Source of the DNA: Epiperipatus broadwayi | Lineage: Eukaryota > Onychophora > Udeonychophora > Euonychophora > Peripatidae | Direction of reading: 5' to 3' | Assembly: GCA_028023455.1 (NCBI GenBank) | Contig: JAQFVV010006543.1 | Coordinates: 620,001 to 684,000 of the forward strand | DNA length: 64,000 nt | Shown here: positions 11,630 to 24,349 of the stretch, piece by piece | Layout of the letters: each line of letters opens with the position of its first letter | How positions within the stretch are numbered: position 1 is the first letter of the stretch | Program-made: the position numbers and the translations under genes | The notes under the pieces: model-generated | The model's database searches: none | Told to the model about the DNA's origin: nothing | The model's input: only the letters and a program-made list of their open reading frames with translations

Positions 11630-11755
11630 TGAAATAGACCAGTTTGAAAAGTGTCATCTCCAATTTAATATTCATAAATCTAGAGGTCCTGGGTTCAATT
11701 CTCATGCTAGTACAATCACTGTTCAGAAAAGAAGAGAGAAAAAGAATACCATTCA
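11630..11755 (+). mobile_element. tRNA-derived SINE (family S2), plus-strand copy
   Basis: GACCAGTTTGAAAAG, then GAGGTCCTGGGTTCAATTCTC (a B-box-like GGTTCAATTC) and CATGCTAGTACAATCACTG correspond in order to the minus-strand copy at 48530-48665. The tail is purine-rich (AAGAAGAGAGAAAAAGAA). Confidence 0.65.
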
Positions 11756-14394
11756 AAATATTGTGTTAAATACTAATCTGTGTGTTATTGCTAATGGTTG
11801 AATCTATGGGGAAATTTTAAATAAAGTTTGGCTGTTACTAAAACCATTTAACAATTAATTCTAGATAATGGAAACTAATATTATTAATAGTTCAAACAGA
11901 ATATTAAAATGGTGACATGAGAATAAAAGCTTATTTGTAATGATATATATAAAATATAGCATGCTAATTTTTTTTTGTAAATTATAGTGTAACCAAAAAT
12001 CAAATCTAAATTGGAGTATAATTCTTCAGTACAGCATATGGGTCAATACTATTGATTTAACCAGTCAATGGTCTTTAGAAATGAAATGGAAAAAAGTTTA
12101 CTAAGTTATTTATTGGGTCTAATATTTATAATTTTAAAAATATGTTTTAAGCTTCCTATATTTTTATAGCTAGCATTTGAGTCAATAGTAAGATAGGTTG
12201 CATTGATCAATTTAGAATGTAATGTTTAGCTGATTAATCACAAGAACTTAGCTAGTAGGCTATAACTGTTAATATGGTTTCTAAGCTGGACAGATCTAAG
12301 AAGTATAATTTGATATATGAAAAGGAAAAAATTATGAAACCTATGAATAATTCTGACTTCCAGAATTAATTTTGCGCATTAAGCAATATTTTATAATAAT
12401 TATTGGTTGTGGTAAAATCATTTCTTATTAGTATTTTTTCTTAAAAACAACTATAATATTAGTGGACTAAATGTTTTTAAGTCTTTTTACGGTAGTGCAA
12501 TATTAAAAATGCAACTTTCTACATTACATGATTAGCTCATGTGCTTGAATCTGCATGGAATTTAAAAGTCTTCCAAGCTGCTAAAATACAACCATTCTTT
12601 AATTGGTTAGAAAATGGGTATCTAGTCAGTCTTCACTAGATAGTAAAATAAGGGGAAAAACTGGAAAGCCTTAGTAACTGACACTTGATAAGCCTAGTAA
12701 ATGATATCTTCAACATCACTATTTGGAAGGAGGGGGTCTAAAAATACCTTCAATATAAAAAGAACAACCCATTTTTATAAATCTGAGCTATTAATAAGAA
12801 CACATATACTTTAAATAAATTATTTATTATTACTTGTATCTTAATTACATTTTATTATTTTGTGCAGATCTTAAATCTGAGATGTTAAAATAAATGTATT
12901 GGATGAGTAGTGAGCCATTGCAGATTATCATTGATGTTAAACTAGAATTACTATTTGATTATTGTAATCTGTTGCCTAGTTATCTCAACTAAGGTACATA
13001 TCTTTATTTGAAATTTTTTTACATATGTAGTGCAATTCTCTCAAGATCTAAGAATTTACTGCTAGAAGATTATGCATATTTACTATGCAAATTCATCTTG
13101 GAAAGAGGATTTAATCATAATAATCACTTTTTAATAAATATTCAAATTATTATTAATTACTTTTATTAGTCTAAAAATTATTATATTTTAGTTAATCTTA
13201 AGTACAGACTTTAAATTGAATCAAATTCCAATCTGTCTATAATATTCTATATTTAGGCACATAGTATTCTATATTTTTAATCGTATACGTTATTCTACTT
13301 ATGAATCATAATTTTATATTTTTGAAAAATTGTAATCAATTTCACCTTTATATTTTAAAGGTATTTTAATTAACCAGATCTGTTCAGCTTGACCACCAAT
13401 CAAATTGATCCCTGGGTACTACACATCTTGCTTTGTAATTATTGATTGTTCATTATTAAAATTTATTCAGCAGGTGATTTTCATTTAACAAGAATCATTC
13501 TCAGTAACTATTTTTCATTAACCATTACTATCAGTAGTCTGCTGCCAATAAGAAATTATTGAAATTATTTTCTACATAAATTTCCATTCTAATAGTATTT
13601 GTTCCTTTATAATACATCTTTAATTTATAATTCAGATATTCATTTTGCAAAACTTTTAAATTTTAATTACATTTTCATCAAAAGATAACCCCTCAAAAAA
13701 GCCAAAAAATACTAATGTTAAATTTTTTATTTTTAGTGGGAACTATTTTTTTTTTTCTAAAAAAAATGTTTAATTCATGTCATTGTTATGTGTGTTTTTA
13801 TATATATAATTTGACAAAAAATATGTAAGTAAACATTTTTTGACTTATATTAATAAAATGTAATAATTATTTTATTATCATTTTGTTAAAGGTATCTTTT
13901 TTGTATAAATATTCATTATAACAGTGATTTTAAAAAATAGCAAATATCCAAATCTTTTTATGATTTACAAAAATGCTTTATCTTTTGTTTTACTTTCTAA
14001 TTTAGTTTTGAAATATATTATTTTAGTAACATTAAATAAATACACTTTCTTTAACAAATATATTTTAAAATTAGATTTATAATGTATATTTTCAAATGTA
14101 TTTTAAAAAAAAAAAATTTCCCAAGAGAGTGTTAATTGATTTATTACATGATCATTATTATTTTTATTAATTTAGAAGTTATTATATTTCACTGATGTTG
14201 AATCTAATAAAAAATCAAGTATCTATAAGATTCTTTACTAAGGGAATTATGGGAAACTTGGCATAACTGAGAAGACTTAGCTCATCAAAATGCATTTGGG
14301 CATGTTTTTTTTAAAAAATAATTATCACCTATATGTTTAAAATGTAGAAGTAAAGTTAATTGGTAAATGCTAGAAAATATTGATAAATATGTGA
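11756..14394. other. No gene seen; unique AT-rich DNA
   Basis: About 2.6 kb with no ORF above 60 codons, no inverted or tandem repeats of note and no recognised element. It reads as intergenic or intronic background. Confidence 0.55.
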
Positions 14395-14640
14395 TCATCA
14401 TCATTTTCAAACATTATTGATCCACTGTAAGATGAAGTCTCTCCAAGTTCAATCCATCTTATCTGATCTCTAGCCTCTCTTCTTCACATCATCCTGGTAC
14501 CCTTCCTTATTTCATCTATCCATCTCACATGTCGTCCATTTTTAGATACTTTACAATTTCTTGGAATCCAGTTTAAGATTTCAACTGTCCATTTATTAAC
14601 ATCTCTTCAAGAAATATGTATACCTCATAAAGTTATAGCC
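14395..14640 (-). mobile_element. RTE-type LINE, 3' tail fragment
   Basis: On the minus strand this matches the 3' ends at 2850-3070, 18690-18900 and 20530-20720: blocks for TCTTGGAATCCAGTTTAAGATTTC, the CACATG(T)CGTCC region, and TCTCCAAGTTCAATC with TGATCCACTGTAAGATGAAG. It ends in ATCATCATCAT at 14395-14405, the short trinucleotide tail that RTE-type elements tend to have. Confidence 0.75.
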
Positions 14641-16286
14641 AAAAAATGAAACAACAACACAGAAAATGGCAACTAAAATAATTTATATTATTATTGCAAA
14701 ACTAAAGTAAAAACATGCACACAAATGATATGTATGGAAATAAAATGACATTAGTTAAAAACTAACATAAAAAATGGATCTTTCATGTTTTGTCTTTAAA
14801 TGAGGAGACAAGTGGATGATGCAATAATCTATTTATTTACAGACGTACGTTTAGATATGTATCAGGAATTAATGTATCTTTGTGGATATTTCTTAACAAA
14901 TAAAGTTTAGGCCTACGTGATAGATACATTTGGTATAACATTAAATAGACGTAGTTATATGGGTCAGACTGTTTTTAAGGCATATATATATATATCCTAG
15001 CAAAGCTAGTTTCTAAAGTTACAGCACATATATCGTAACTAAAGAAATATGCTTGCTTATTACAAATCCTATTGATCATCATACATAACTTGATTATGAG
15101 AGAATTGGAAATACCACTTAACAATTAGACATTCCTCTTGCAAGTCTACTTCGGATGAAGAATTAGTATAGAGAAAAGTCGAAGACAATAGTCTTCAGAA
15201 TTCATTTATAGGCAGGCAAGAGAAGGATTGTTATCGCACACCAGAATGGAAGCCAACGCCCAAACAATTAAGTTGAAGTGGAACTTTCCATGTTGTTTGG
15301 AGAATTCCTTTCGGAAACCTTCGTGCTTGTTTCTCTTATTACGATAATATACAGTACAATTCAAAAACAGAATTATCTGGGAAATGTGTATTTTACGTGT
15401 AATGGAAGTGATGGCATTTTAAATTTAATTATATGAATTTGTGATTCCTCGTTTAATGACAGAGTAATTTCTTTTTATTTCATTAAAAAAAAAAGCTGTT
15501 ATTATCTTGACTTAATAAACGATACGTGGCCATGTAATTTAATATTAGCTAGAAATTGATCGAAACAAAATTAAAGTCAAGTATTTTTATGAAATAGGCG
15601 ATTACAGTAAAATTATCAGGTTAGGAGAAGATCGATCTATTTCCTATTCAAAGTTCCGCTCCGGTGGAAGCTAATCATTAAAATATATTTAAATTCTTTT
15701 TTTTAAAGGCTCATATATTCTATATAAATATTTATCTTTTATCTGTTCAGTCTTTTCCATGTTAAAACAAAAAAAAATAAATGTAACTTACTCAATACAT
15801 TGATCGTTGTTTTGTGCATAACGCGTTTTTTTTTTTTAAAAAAAAACGACTTCACTAAGCGTAAATTTATTTGATAAATGAACCTTAGAGAGAGAGCGTG
15901 ATAGATCTGTAACATTCTTTAACAGATCGCTATCTGAAATCTCATCACTACCAGAACATTGCCTTAGAAAAAACAAAAAAGTTAAAAATATCCGTCATCA
16001 ATACAAATTATCATAAATCTATTTCTCTTCGCTTCCAAAAACTCAATTTTTTTTTGTAAAAAAAAAAAAAAAAGCTATTCAAAATAAAGCATTTGACTAA
16101 TAGACATTATTTAGTTTTAAAATCGTAATCTTTTTTTTTCTTAATGTCAAAAATACAAACGGTTTTCACATATGTAAATTTCTTTGATAACTGAGTTTCT
16201 TACAAAGCCCGCTACAGCGTTGTAGTCAAAAAAAAAAAAGTCCGTAGCACTATACAATTGATTGTTAACGTAAAAATGATGCGACA
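14641..16286 (+). other. Upstream region of the 16287 exon
   Basis: No coding sequence is supported. From about 15050 onward the sequence is less AT-biased and has more CpG than the surroundings, as expected near a gene start. At 15825-15848 there is a GCG-T(12)-A(9)-CG hairpin. I cannot place a TATA box or transcription start with confidence. Confidence 0.4.
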
Positions 16287-16458
16287 ATGCCTCGCATTAG
16301 GGATGTCTTAAGTTTCGATGATCGTACTGTCAATGACTTGGCCAATGTGGCCATGTTCGTCGGTATCTTTTTAGTCCTTTTAGGAGCTTTTACTAGTTTT
16401 TTGGGATATGCTCACGGTCTTGAATGGCATTTCAAAGAGATCGGACCAGCTATATCAG
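16287..16458 (+). CDS. First coding exon of an unrecognised membrane protein
   Basis: The exon encodes 57 residues from an ATG in good context (GCGACAATGC). It starts MPRIRDVLSFDDRTVNDLAN, followed by a hydrophobic helix of about 20 residues (roughly 21-42, VAMFVGIFLVLLGAFTSFLG) and then a short polar stretch ending in EIGPAIS. The exon stops at CAG|GTAAGA (16459), a textbook splice donor, in phase 1. Codon use is less AT-biased than any other frame here and it has no retroelement motif, so I take it as a host gene. One transmembrane segment with a short N-terminus is visible; a GP-x-I-S/G junction before a further helix is typical of small multi-pass proteins. I do not recognise the family and could not find the next exon. 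Out-of-frame ATGs at 16276 and 16279 open an 11-codon overlapping upstream ORF. Confidence 0.7.
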
Positions 16459-16464
16459 GTAAGA
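16457..16464 (+). other. Splice donor of the 16287 exon
   Basis: AG|GTAAGA matches the metazoan 5' splice-site consensus at every key position. It ends the codon-biased segment; translation beyond it runs only ten more residues of different character before a stop. Confidence 0.7.
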
Positions 16465-17494
16465 TTGCGCGCGCATCATTTCGTTTATAACTACAAAAAT
16501 GACAGTGAAATACATTTTTGTAAAAGCTGTCAAGTATTTTTATAACTATTCACACATATTTCAATTATTATTAACCTGAAACCGTTTCTCTTCTTTTGTA
16601 TTTATTTCATTGTCTTATCAGCATTTCTTTACATCTCAAGCATATGTACTTTAGATTTGTAAGATTAGTATAAGAGGTTTTCTAAGCTGACTCGGTTTAG
16701 CATCTTAAATAAGAAATTGCTTTTCGTGAAAAAATTAGCCATGAATGTGTCGTGATTATCTAGCCGATCTGATTTTGTGCATTTGTGTGTGTGTTTATTT
16801 AAATGCAGAATTATTTGTTTTATTGTATTCTAGCAACTACGAATGATTTGAATCTGTGGGCTTATATTTCGAATATAGATAAAAAAGACATCTTTTAAAA
16901 AAAATAAATTAAAAAACATTTTTGAAAATAGTACATTAAGAATAAGTGAGTCAGTTTGATAAAGAAATATGTTTTCAAAAATTTAAAGCTGGAGAGTAAA
17001 TACAATGAACGGTATCCATGTGCATACAGTGCGGGTGGACTTTCATTTAATGCTTACTTTTACATAAAATAGTAAAAAAGAACGATTACTTTTTTTATTA
17101 ATTTAGAAGTTCTAATATTTATGAATGAATAAGAAAATAAATAATTGCAATTAATTTTCAGTTAAGACTTCATTTATTCTTATCGAGGTAGATATAAAGA
17201 GACATATGCTTTACTCGCTTAGCGTACTACTACGTACTTATGTAGAACAGTATCGCCTGCAAAACTACACCCAGCGTAGGAAAAGATGCCCCCGTTAATC
17301 TGTTAAATAAAATTGTTGTGTTCATCACCTTGGTGCTGTATTGTAACTAACTTTCTCAAATATCTCATTATACAGTTATTACTTTTTATTACCGCTTATC
17401 TGCTTTAATCCGTCTACCACAAACATATCAAATGTGTGTCAAGTTGTATATTTGCCGACTAATGAACATATATATTAAAATGTACATATATTGT
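16465..17494 (+). other. Probable intron sequence
   Basis: If the donor is used, this is the start of the first intron. No acceptor followed by a convincing frame was found. Polypyrimidine-AG candidates exist (for example around 17590), but none opens a motif-bearing frame. Confidence 0.35.
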
Positions 17495-17800
17495 GCTGCG
17501 ATGGTAACACACCTACTCGCTATACTTATGACTGGGTTCGAATCCAACCTGAGTATACTTCAAAATTTTTTCAACAGGCTTGAGATTTTTCTTTCAGATA
17601 ATATGACCATAACCAATCCAGATAATCATCCATTATTTGTTCGTAAAGAAGTCTTTCTGTAACTAAAGAATAAAATAAGGATAGAAAACGACAAATGCTA
17701 GCCATTCAGCAATTAGAAAGCCGGCTAAATATTGTCTTCCCTTTTCCTGTTGTTTTGTAATGGAATGTGTAAGGACTCTACTCTGTAGTGAACTACTTAA
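17495..17800 (+). mobile_element. tRNA-derived SINE (family S3)
   Basis: GCTGCGATGGTAACACACC resembles an A-box region and GGGTTCGAATCCAACC (about 17535-17550) is a full B box with the expected spacing. A body follows, with CCTTTTCCTGTTGTTTTGTAATGGAATGTG at 17740-17770. The same body (CCCTTATTGTTTTGTAAATGG) follows the B-box-like site at 38950, so this is a family. The 76-codon frame across it is a by-product. Confidence 0.7.
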
Positions 17801-18433
17801 AATCTATTTTATACACTAATAAATATTAATTGGGTATATATATATGTAAAGTTTCAGAATGTAAATATGAAAAAAATGTTTTATCTATAATTTGCATATT
17901 AGCTATTTAGATTGGTTGGAAGCCACCAAGTTCATCCAGCATCTGGAAGATAATTAACGAGTTAAGTCCCAATATCCACCAAAACATACTCTTATGTTTT
18001 AGTGGAGCCTGTTCTATTCTAGAAAATTATCTCAGTACTATTAAAGTTATTAGAACTATAACAATAATAATAATAAGTGGTTACTGTGTCCTGTTATTTC
18101 TTTCCTTTTCACAGATCCTTCTTTTATGAGCAACTTTCACTTTTTCTTATGAGCCTTACATTCAGCAAGTTATTTCCAACACTAGACAGAAAATCAAGAA
18201 CCTCTCTAAGTTACATATTAAAGGAAGCTATTTCTAGATATCAAGTTTTTCTATAGTGGCATATAAGCACTCTTATTATATTTATTGCATTCCATATAGA
18301 AGTATAAACAGGTAATGTCATTACATAATGCATAAGAGAATATTAATTTATTATTATTATTTATTTATTATTTTATTATTAATGGGTTTTCCTAGATGTT
18401 TAAACTAATCACACCTTAATAAGTGTTATTAAA
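17801..18433. other. No gene seen
   Basis: AT-rich sequence with a short ATA/ATT repeat run at about 18340-18380. No coding or repeat signal beyond that. Confidence 0.5.
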
Positions 18434-18495
18434 ACAGGCAAAACTCTCCATACTGTAGTGCCGCTCAGTGCAAGTCAGAGTAATCAATGGATGCT
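18434..18495 (+). mobile_element. M1 MITE, single-arm fragment
   Basis: CAGGCAAAACTCTCCATACTG, AGTGCC and AGAGTAATCAATGGATGC match one arm of the 471-649 palindrome in order. The opposite arm is absent. Confidence 0.8.
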
Positions 18496-18669
18496 GCTAC
18501 TCATTTATTATGATAATAATTATTATATTTTACCTTAATGGATCGCTTACATTATATTGTGAACATATATATATATAGATAAAACATTTTAGAAATGAAT
18601 TTTTTGTCTGTCAATCATTCATAAACTATTTTAATATTGATATAATTCCTGGTTTTAAATCTTTTTAAT

Positions 18670-18905
18670 TAAATACTTAAAGATTATTTGCTAGAAGAGA
18701 TGATAGTAGATGGACAATTGAAATCTTAAAGGGGATTCCAAAAGATTGTAAAAGGCTTGTCGCATGTGACATAGATGGATGAGATAAGGAAGTGTTCTGG
18801 GATGATGTGGCGAAGAGAGGTTAAACATTGGAGAAGATGAATTGAACTTAGAGAAACCCTCTTTCAGTGAATCAATACTATTTGAAGGTGATATGTATAT
18901 ATCTT
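18670..18905 (+). mobile_element. RTE-type LINE, 3' tail fragment
   Basis: Blocks AGTAGATGGACAATTGAAATC, GGATTCCAAAAGATTGTAAA, GATGGATGAGATAAGGAAGTG and TTGGAGAAGATGAATTGAAC follow the order in the 3' part of the copies at 2860-3070 (+) and 20530-20720 (-). It is truncated on its 5' side to the last ~230 bp. Confidence 0.75.
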
Positions 18906-20529
18906 CCATTATGCATAATAAAATGGAAAGATAACAGAATAAAAATACCTTATTGATAAAAATTTATTTATAAAATTTACAAAATAGATATGATCATGTC
19001 ATCAAACCATATCCATTAAATAAAATAAAATAATTGTCAATAACTTCTATTTAATACACAAACCATGATATATGAAATAACTTTTTAAAATAATTTCATG
19101 AGTTTTTATAATAGGGCTACATTAACTGCATACAGCAAAATATTAATAAACCATTCTACAAATATTAACTCAAGCTTCTCAATGTGGCTCGCATTATAAG
19201 GTACATTAATTGATCATAGCAAAAATACAAATAAGTCTACAGAAAATTCTCATCTAAACTCATATTAATTGAAATGACTGATAATAAATATATTCACCAA
19301 CTTCAAATGCTTGATAAATAAATTTATAATCAATAGTTTTATATCATTAACATATATACAGCACTGCATCTCATTTCTTAAGCCAATCTGTGTGTTTAGT
19401 TATTGGTTATACATCAAATGCATACAACATTAACAATAGAAACAATGCATAATGCTAGTTGAAGTGTATATAAAATATTTTAAACACCTCCGTAGCTGTA
19501 TTCTTTCTGCCACACTCCCCATTTAAATAAAGAAAAGCTTGAATTGTGCAGTTCCTTTGGAGTTTCTTTAGAATGGGCTGCAAAATTCAAGCTTTTTTTT
19601 TGTTTAAAGGAAGGGTATGGCTAAAAAAATATAACTACGCAGTGTTTAAAATATTAATAATAAAGCATAAATTATTTTTCCATTCTCAAACATTGAGCAA
19701 AATAAATTCTCACTTCTCTGTATTTTCTTCCTTTTTGACCAGACTGCATTTAAGTATATCAGAATCATAAGCAGTATCATATATTTCAAATACCTCTATA
19801 ACTTTTCAAAAATTAATAACATGGATTATTTCATATTTAACCAGAAGTAGGATTCATTTCCAAAACTATGTAAATAATTATTCCCATTCTTTTCACACAA
19901 CCCATACCATTATGTCAACTCATAACTATTTATGCACTAATGATGATTTTTTAAATTTCCATAAATTAAAAATTTTATTTAAAATTTTAATTTTAACAGA
20001 TTTATAATGTAAATCTTCTATTATTTAGAAAATCATTTATGAATCTCTTTTACTAGAGCAAATTGTTTAATTAATTTCTTAATATTAATTAAAAACTCTT
20101 TGCATTTCTCTTTTTAATATATATTAAAATAATATTGTAACACATTTTTAACTAAAATTACACCTTAAAATCCATAAATCTAGCATTAGAAAATATATAT
20201 TATTTCACCTCTTTAAACAAACATGATATTGAACCATATTAGATTTACATTTCAGAGTCAGTAACATATACAATCTTTATTCATGATTGATTTTATCTAA
20301 GCCAAATTTAATTTATACAACAACATTTGTTTTTCCCTTCTTCCTTTTAGATTTTTCCTATATTTGAATATGTTGTGATTCTTGATTAATAGATGAAATG
20401 TGTAATACAAAATATTCTACAGTAAGATTAATATTTTCATCAAAATTAACTATCAAAGAGGAAAAAAATTGGGAAGATTATACTCTGGATATATAATTAA
20501 ATATTCGAAGACTTATTTTCTCTCATGAA
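18906..20529. other. No gene seen
   Basis: AT-rich sequence. A small imperfect hairpin (AAGCTTGAATTGTGCAG / CTGCAAAATTCAAGCTT) lies at about 19535-19593. The open frame 19546-19770 has no motif. Nothing else stands out. Confidence 0.5.
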
Positions 20530-23260
20530 TGTTTATCATCATCATTGCCAATCGTTGTCAATCTACTGCAGGATGAAGGTCTCTCCAAATTCAATCACCC
20601 ATTATCTCTAGCCTCTTTTCTCCACATTACCCTACACAATTTCTTATTTCATCCATTTCACATGTGGTCTCTTTCTGGGTCATTTATAATCTCTTGGAAT
20701 TCAGTTTAATATTTCAATTGTCCATCTATTATGATCTCTTCGAGCAATATGTCCATCCCAACCCAACTTTAGTCTTTTAATTCTTTCACTGATGTCATTA
20801 ACACCTGTTTGTTCTTTTACCCATGTATTGTGTTTTCAATCTCTTGTTGTTGCTCCTAACATGTATCTCTCCATATTTCTTTGAATGGTCTGATGTCTCA
20901 ATACTGCTATTCTATTAAGTGTCCAAGTTTCAGATCCATAAGTAAGAACTGGTAAAACATATTTATTAAAAACTTTTCTTTTCAAACACATAGGCATATT
21001 TCCTTTTAATATTGTTATTCATATTTCCTTTTAATATGGTTATTTCTAACAAAAGCATTCCAACCAAGTTTAATTCTATGATTTATTTCATCTGTTATGT
21101 TTCCATCTGTAGTAATAATCTTACCAAAATATTTGTAGTTGTTAACTTATCATTATCAATATTTATTTTACTCTTTTGAAAAAATCCATTGAACATTAAT
21201 CTTTTTATCATTTATCTTTAATCCTACTTTCTTACTTTCATCTGATAACTGTTGCAACATTTCCTAAAGAATCTAATGATTTAAATAATCTCCATTTACT
21301 TTTATTCCTTTAACTTCCCATTTTAATCTGCAAAATATTTCTTGCAAACTGTTGTAAAGTTTTGGAGATATTGAGTCACCATGTCTTACATCCTTCTCAA
21401 TATTAACCTTCCTAGTATCAGTATGTAATCTAATTGTGGCTGTTGCATTTTTGTAAATGTTTTTCAGAACGCAACAGTATCCTGGATCTACATCTTGATG
21501 ATCCAATGTTTTAATCACTGAAAAAGTGCTTATAGAATCAAATGCATTTTCATAATCAACAAATCCAAAGCACAATGGCAACTCATATTTATTGTTTTTT
21601 TTCTATAACTTTGCTCAATACTTGGTTATGATTCATTGTACTAAACCACTTTTAAACCCAGCTTGTTTTTTGTTTTTTTTTGGTTGACTGAAGTCCAAAA
21701 TTCTCTGTAGATGAGTTGTAATTATCTTAATAAAAAGTCTTCTTTATCACTTTTTAAAATATTAATATTATATTTTTCCAATCATTTGGTACATTTTTAT
21801 CATTTAGATATTTGGCATATAACTTTGCTAAAAAAAAATTATATTTCTTCATCTACCTTTTTTAAAATATTGATTATAATTCCATCATTACTTTGAGCTT
21901 TTCCCTCCGTAAGTTTAATTGCATGTCTCACTTCTTCATTCAAAATCCTGGGCAATTCAAAAAATATAATAGCTGTGGGAGATACTTGTTCTTTATTACT
22001 ATATAATTTTTGATAGAATTCTTCTACCATTTCATGATGTCATCTCTCTATTTAGTAATAGTTCCATCTCTTTTTCTTATTACAGATATAAATTTCCTAA
22101 CAATACCAAAATGTTTTACACTCTTGAGACTTTTATTCTCTTTTACAGCTTTCCTTGCTAATTCACAGTTATGCTTTCTTATATCATTTTCAATTCTTTT
22201 CTACACCATTTTACAAAATTTGAGATATTCAATCCTTCTTAATGCATCATTTTTATATTCCTTCTTTTCTTCATAAACTCTCTAGTCTCAGTAGATATTT
22301 TATTAGTCACTTGTTGTTTTTCTACCAGCTATTTTTGTTGCAGTTTTTAAAAGTGTATCAATTATTTTTCTATTAATTTCATTCAAATCTGAATCATATT
22401 CACAATCTGCTAATATTTGAAAACAATTTGCAAGTTATTCATTAGAATATTTCTGAAGATTAGGAATATCAGCTGGAAATATTGTTCTTTGTAATAATTT
22501 TTGTCTCTTTAGTTTTGCATTAACATGTATCTTACATCTTACTAATCGATGATCACTTCCTGTGTTAAATTTATTAAGAACATTACAATCTTGAAATATA
22601 TATTTTCTGTTAGTCAAAATATAATCCAATTCTGTTGTACCTTCATTTGGATGCTTCCATGTCCATTTCCTTGTAACACTTTTTTCAAAAAAAGAGAATT
22701 CAGAATATAAAGGGTTTTTTTTTCTGCAAACTCTACAAATCTATGTCCTCTTTCATTTCTATTAGCAAAACCAAATTTACCTACTGCACTTTCATCTTTT
22801 ATTTTTTTACCATTTTTAGCATTAAAGTCTCCCATAACAATTTTAAAATGTTGTTTAGTCTGATCAAAAGCCTTTTGTACATCCTTATAAAAATCTTCTA
22901 CTACTTCATCATTATAAGAACTTTTGGGGGCATAAACCTGAATTATGTGCATTTGTTATCTGCTATTGAGTTGAATAACTAATCTTGCCACTCTGTCCAA
23001 TACACCATCAATCTCCACAATGTTGTTCTTCCACTTTTTATTTATAATGAATCCTACTCCACTTTGTACTTCCAATATTTATGCCTTTGTAGTAGAATGC
23101 ATGTCCATTTTTTAAATCATTTGTCTGTTTACCTTTTCTTCTAACTTCACAAAGTCAAATAATATCTCATTTAATATGAGACAGTTTTTATAATTCTTGC
23201 AATCTTCCTTCACTTAAAAGTGATCTGCAATTGCAAGTACATCACATGATCAGCATTTCT
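20530..23260 (-). pseudogene. RTE-type LINE, nearly full-length pseudogene (endonuclease + RT)
   Basis: Read on the minus strand, this is an APE-type endonuclease followed by reverse transcriptase. Endonuclease pieces: an EVRRKG...GHAFYYKG block (about 23060-23160), IIQVYAP (22925-22945), VMGDFNAKNG, a VGKFG...NERG run and FNTGSDHRLVRCK (22550). A linker piece (LPRILNEEVRHAIKLTEGKA, about 21890-21960) precedes the RT pieces FVDYENAFDSISTFSVIK, KNIYKNATATIRLHTDT and DVRHGDSISPKLY (21360). The catalytic FADD box is missing: after YLNH (21275) the frame runs into a deletion. Many stops and frameshifts break the ORF. The 3' end at about 20535 carries ATCATCATC. The endonuclease type resembles the domain often annotated 'craniofacial development protein 2-like' in invertebrate genomes. 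The clade name is inference. Confidence 0.9.
20995..21046. repeat. 27-bp tandem duplication inside the LINE
   Basis: CATATTTCCTTTTAATATTG and CATATTTCCTTTTAATATGG follow each other within the RTE copy at 20530-23260. It adds another lesion to the dead ORF. Confidence 0.75.
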
Positions 23261-24008
23261 CCTAAATAAAAAGTTGTTATACTGAAGTAAAAGTTTGCAT
23301 GAAATTAATTACTTAACAGTTTTTCTTTCTTGAAATAAAGACTTTTGATAAATTAACCAAGTAGCTTCTAATTATAGGTATATTTTTCAGGTGACTTAAA
23401 GTAATAGTATAAAGAATTATTTCAGAATCATAAAAATTATTCCTGTTTGACAGCAATTTTCACATTGAGTTTCTTGTGAATGCATCATTGAATGTCCAAT
23501 TTAAAATCTTAATATTTCATAGAAACTTTGAGAAATACTTTAGGAAAATACTAAATTTTAACTTAGACAAGCTTCAGACCTTGTCATTTTTAATAGTGGA
23601 ATCAGGTTACATTAGTAAATATTTATATAACAATAAACAAAATATTTATCAAGCAAAGGGATATACAGGTTATCATTCAAAATTGGGAGCTTACAATCAA
23701 AAGAAAAGAGATTTATGATTTTTTTTTTAATTATTCATCTCTCACTCTGTTTTAATCAGTTAATATTTAGATTGCCATTTGGTTGTCCATGTCTTAGTAT
23801 TTCACGGTAACTTTGAATCAAATATTTAATCGGTCATCTTTTCTTCTGTATAAGGTCTTTTTCCAATGGATGACTTTATAGAGCAATCTATAAAAAACAA
23901 CTTTACACAGCCAATTTGGAAATAATCATTAACTTGTCACAAACTAACTTTCATACTAATTAAACAAATAAATGTAATAATGTTCAAGGCTAAATGGGTT
24001 TATAAGTA
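23261..24008. other. No gene seen
   Basis: AT-rich sequence. The 80-codon frame 23476-23718 shows no motif and is lysine/asparagine-rich, as expected by chance here. Confidence 0.5.
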
Positions 24009-24193
24009 ATCATTAAATTCAGTCAATACTTAGATAATCCCAATATCAATAACAATTAACAATTTTAACCTGTTGTCAAGACAACCTTTTTTTAACAATA
24101 AAGGTGGATCTTTATTGTTAAACTGATGTTGCCATGACAACAATTGAGATTGGTGATATTGGGATTATCTAAATATTGACTGATTTAATAATT
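24009..24193. mobile_element. Fold-back element (~185 bp)
   Basis: The left arm begins ATTAAATTCAGTCAATA and continues with TTAGATAATCCCAATATCA. The right arm ends with the complement, TGATATTGGGATTATCTAA then TATTGACTGATTTAATAA. An inner arm (GTTGTCAAGACAAC / GTTGCCATGACAAC) and TTTAACAATAAAGG versus CTTTATTGTTAAA extend the fold almost to the centre. No ORF; MITE-like. Confidence 0.8.
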
Positions 24194-24349
24194 AATTAAA
24201 CAAAAGATTTTTTATTCATATATATATTGTTGATAATAATGAAACCTGCAAAAGCATCTATCTATTAATTAATAAATGTCACATCACAGAAAAATAGACT
24301 TACATCTTTTTATGTATATTAATACACTGTACAGGCTTACACACATCTG

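Noticed and set aside
22743-22982. Plus-strand 79-codon ORF
   Set aside because: It is antisense to the RTE endonuclease region.
24225-24250. TTGATAA followed by GAAACC, resembling the PLE ribozyme core
   Set aside because: Only five bases separate the parts, so stem II cannot form, and no PLE ORF precedes it.
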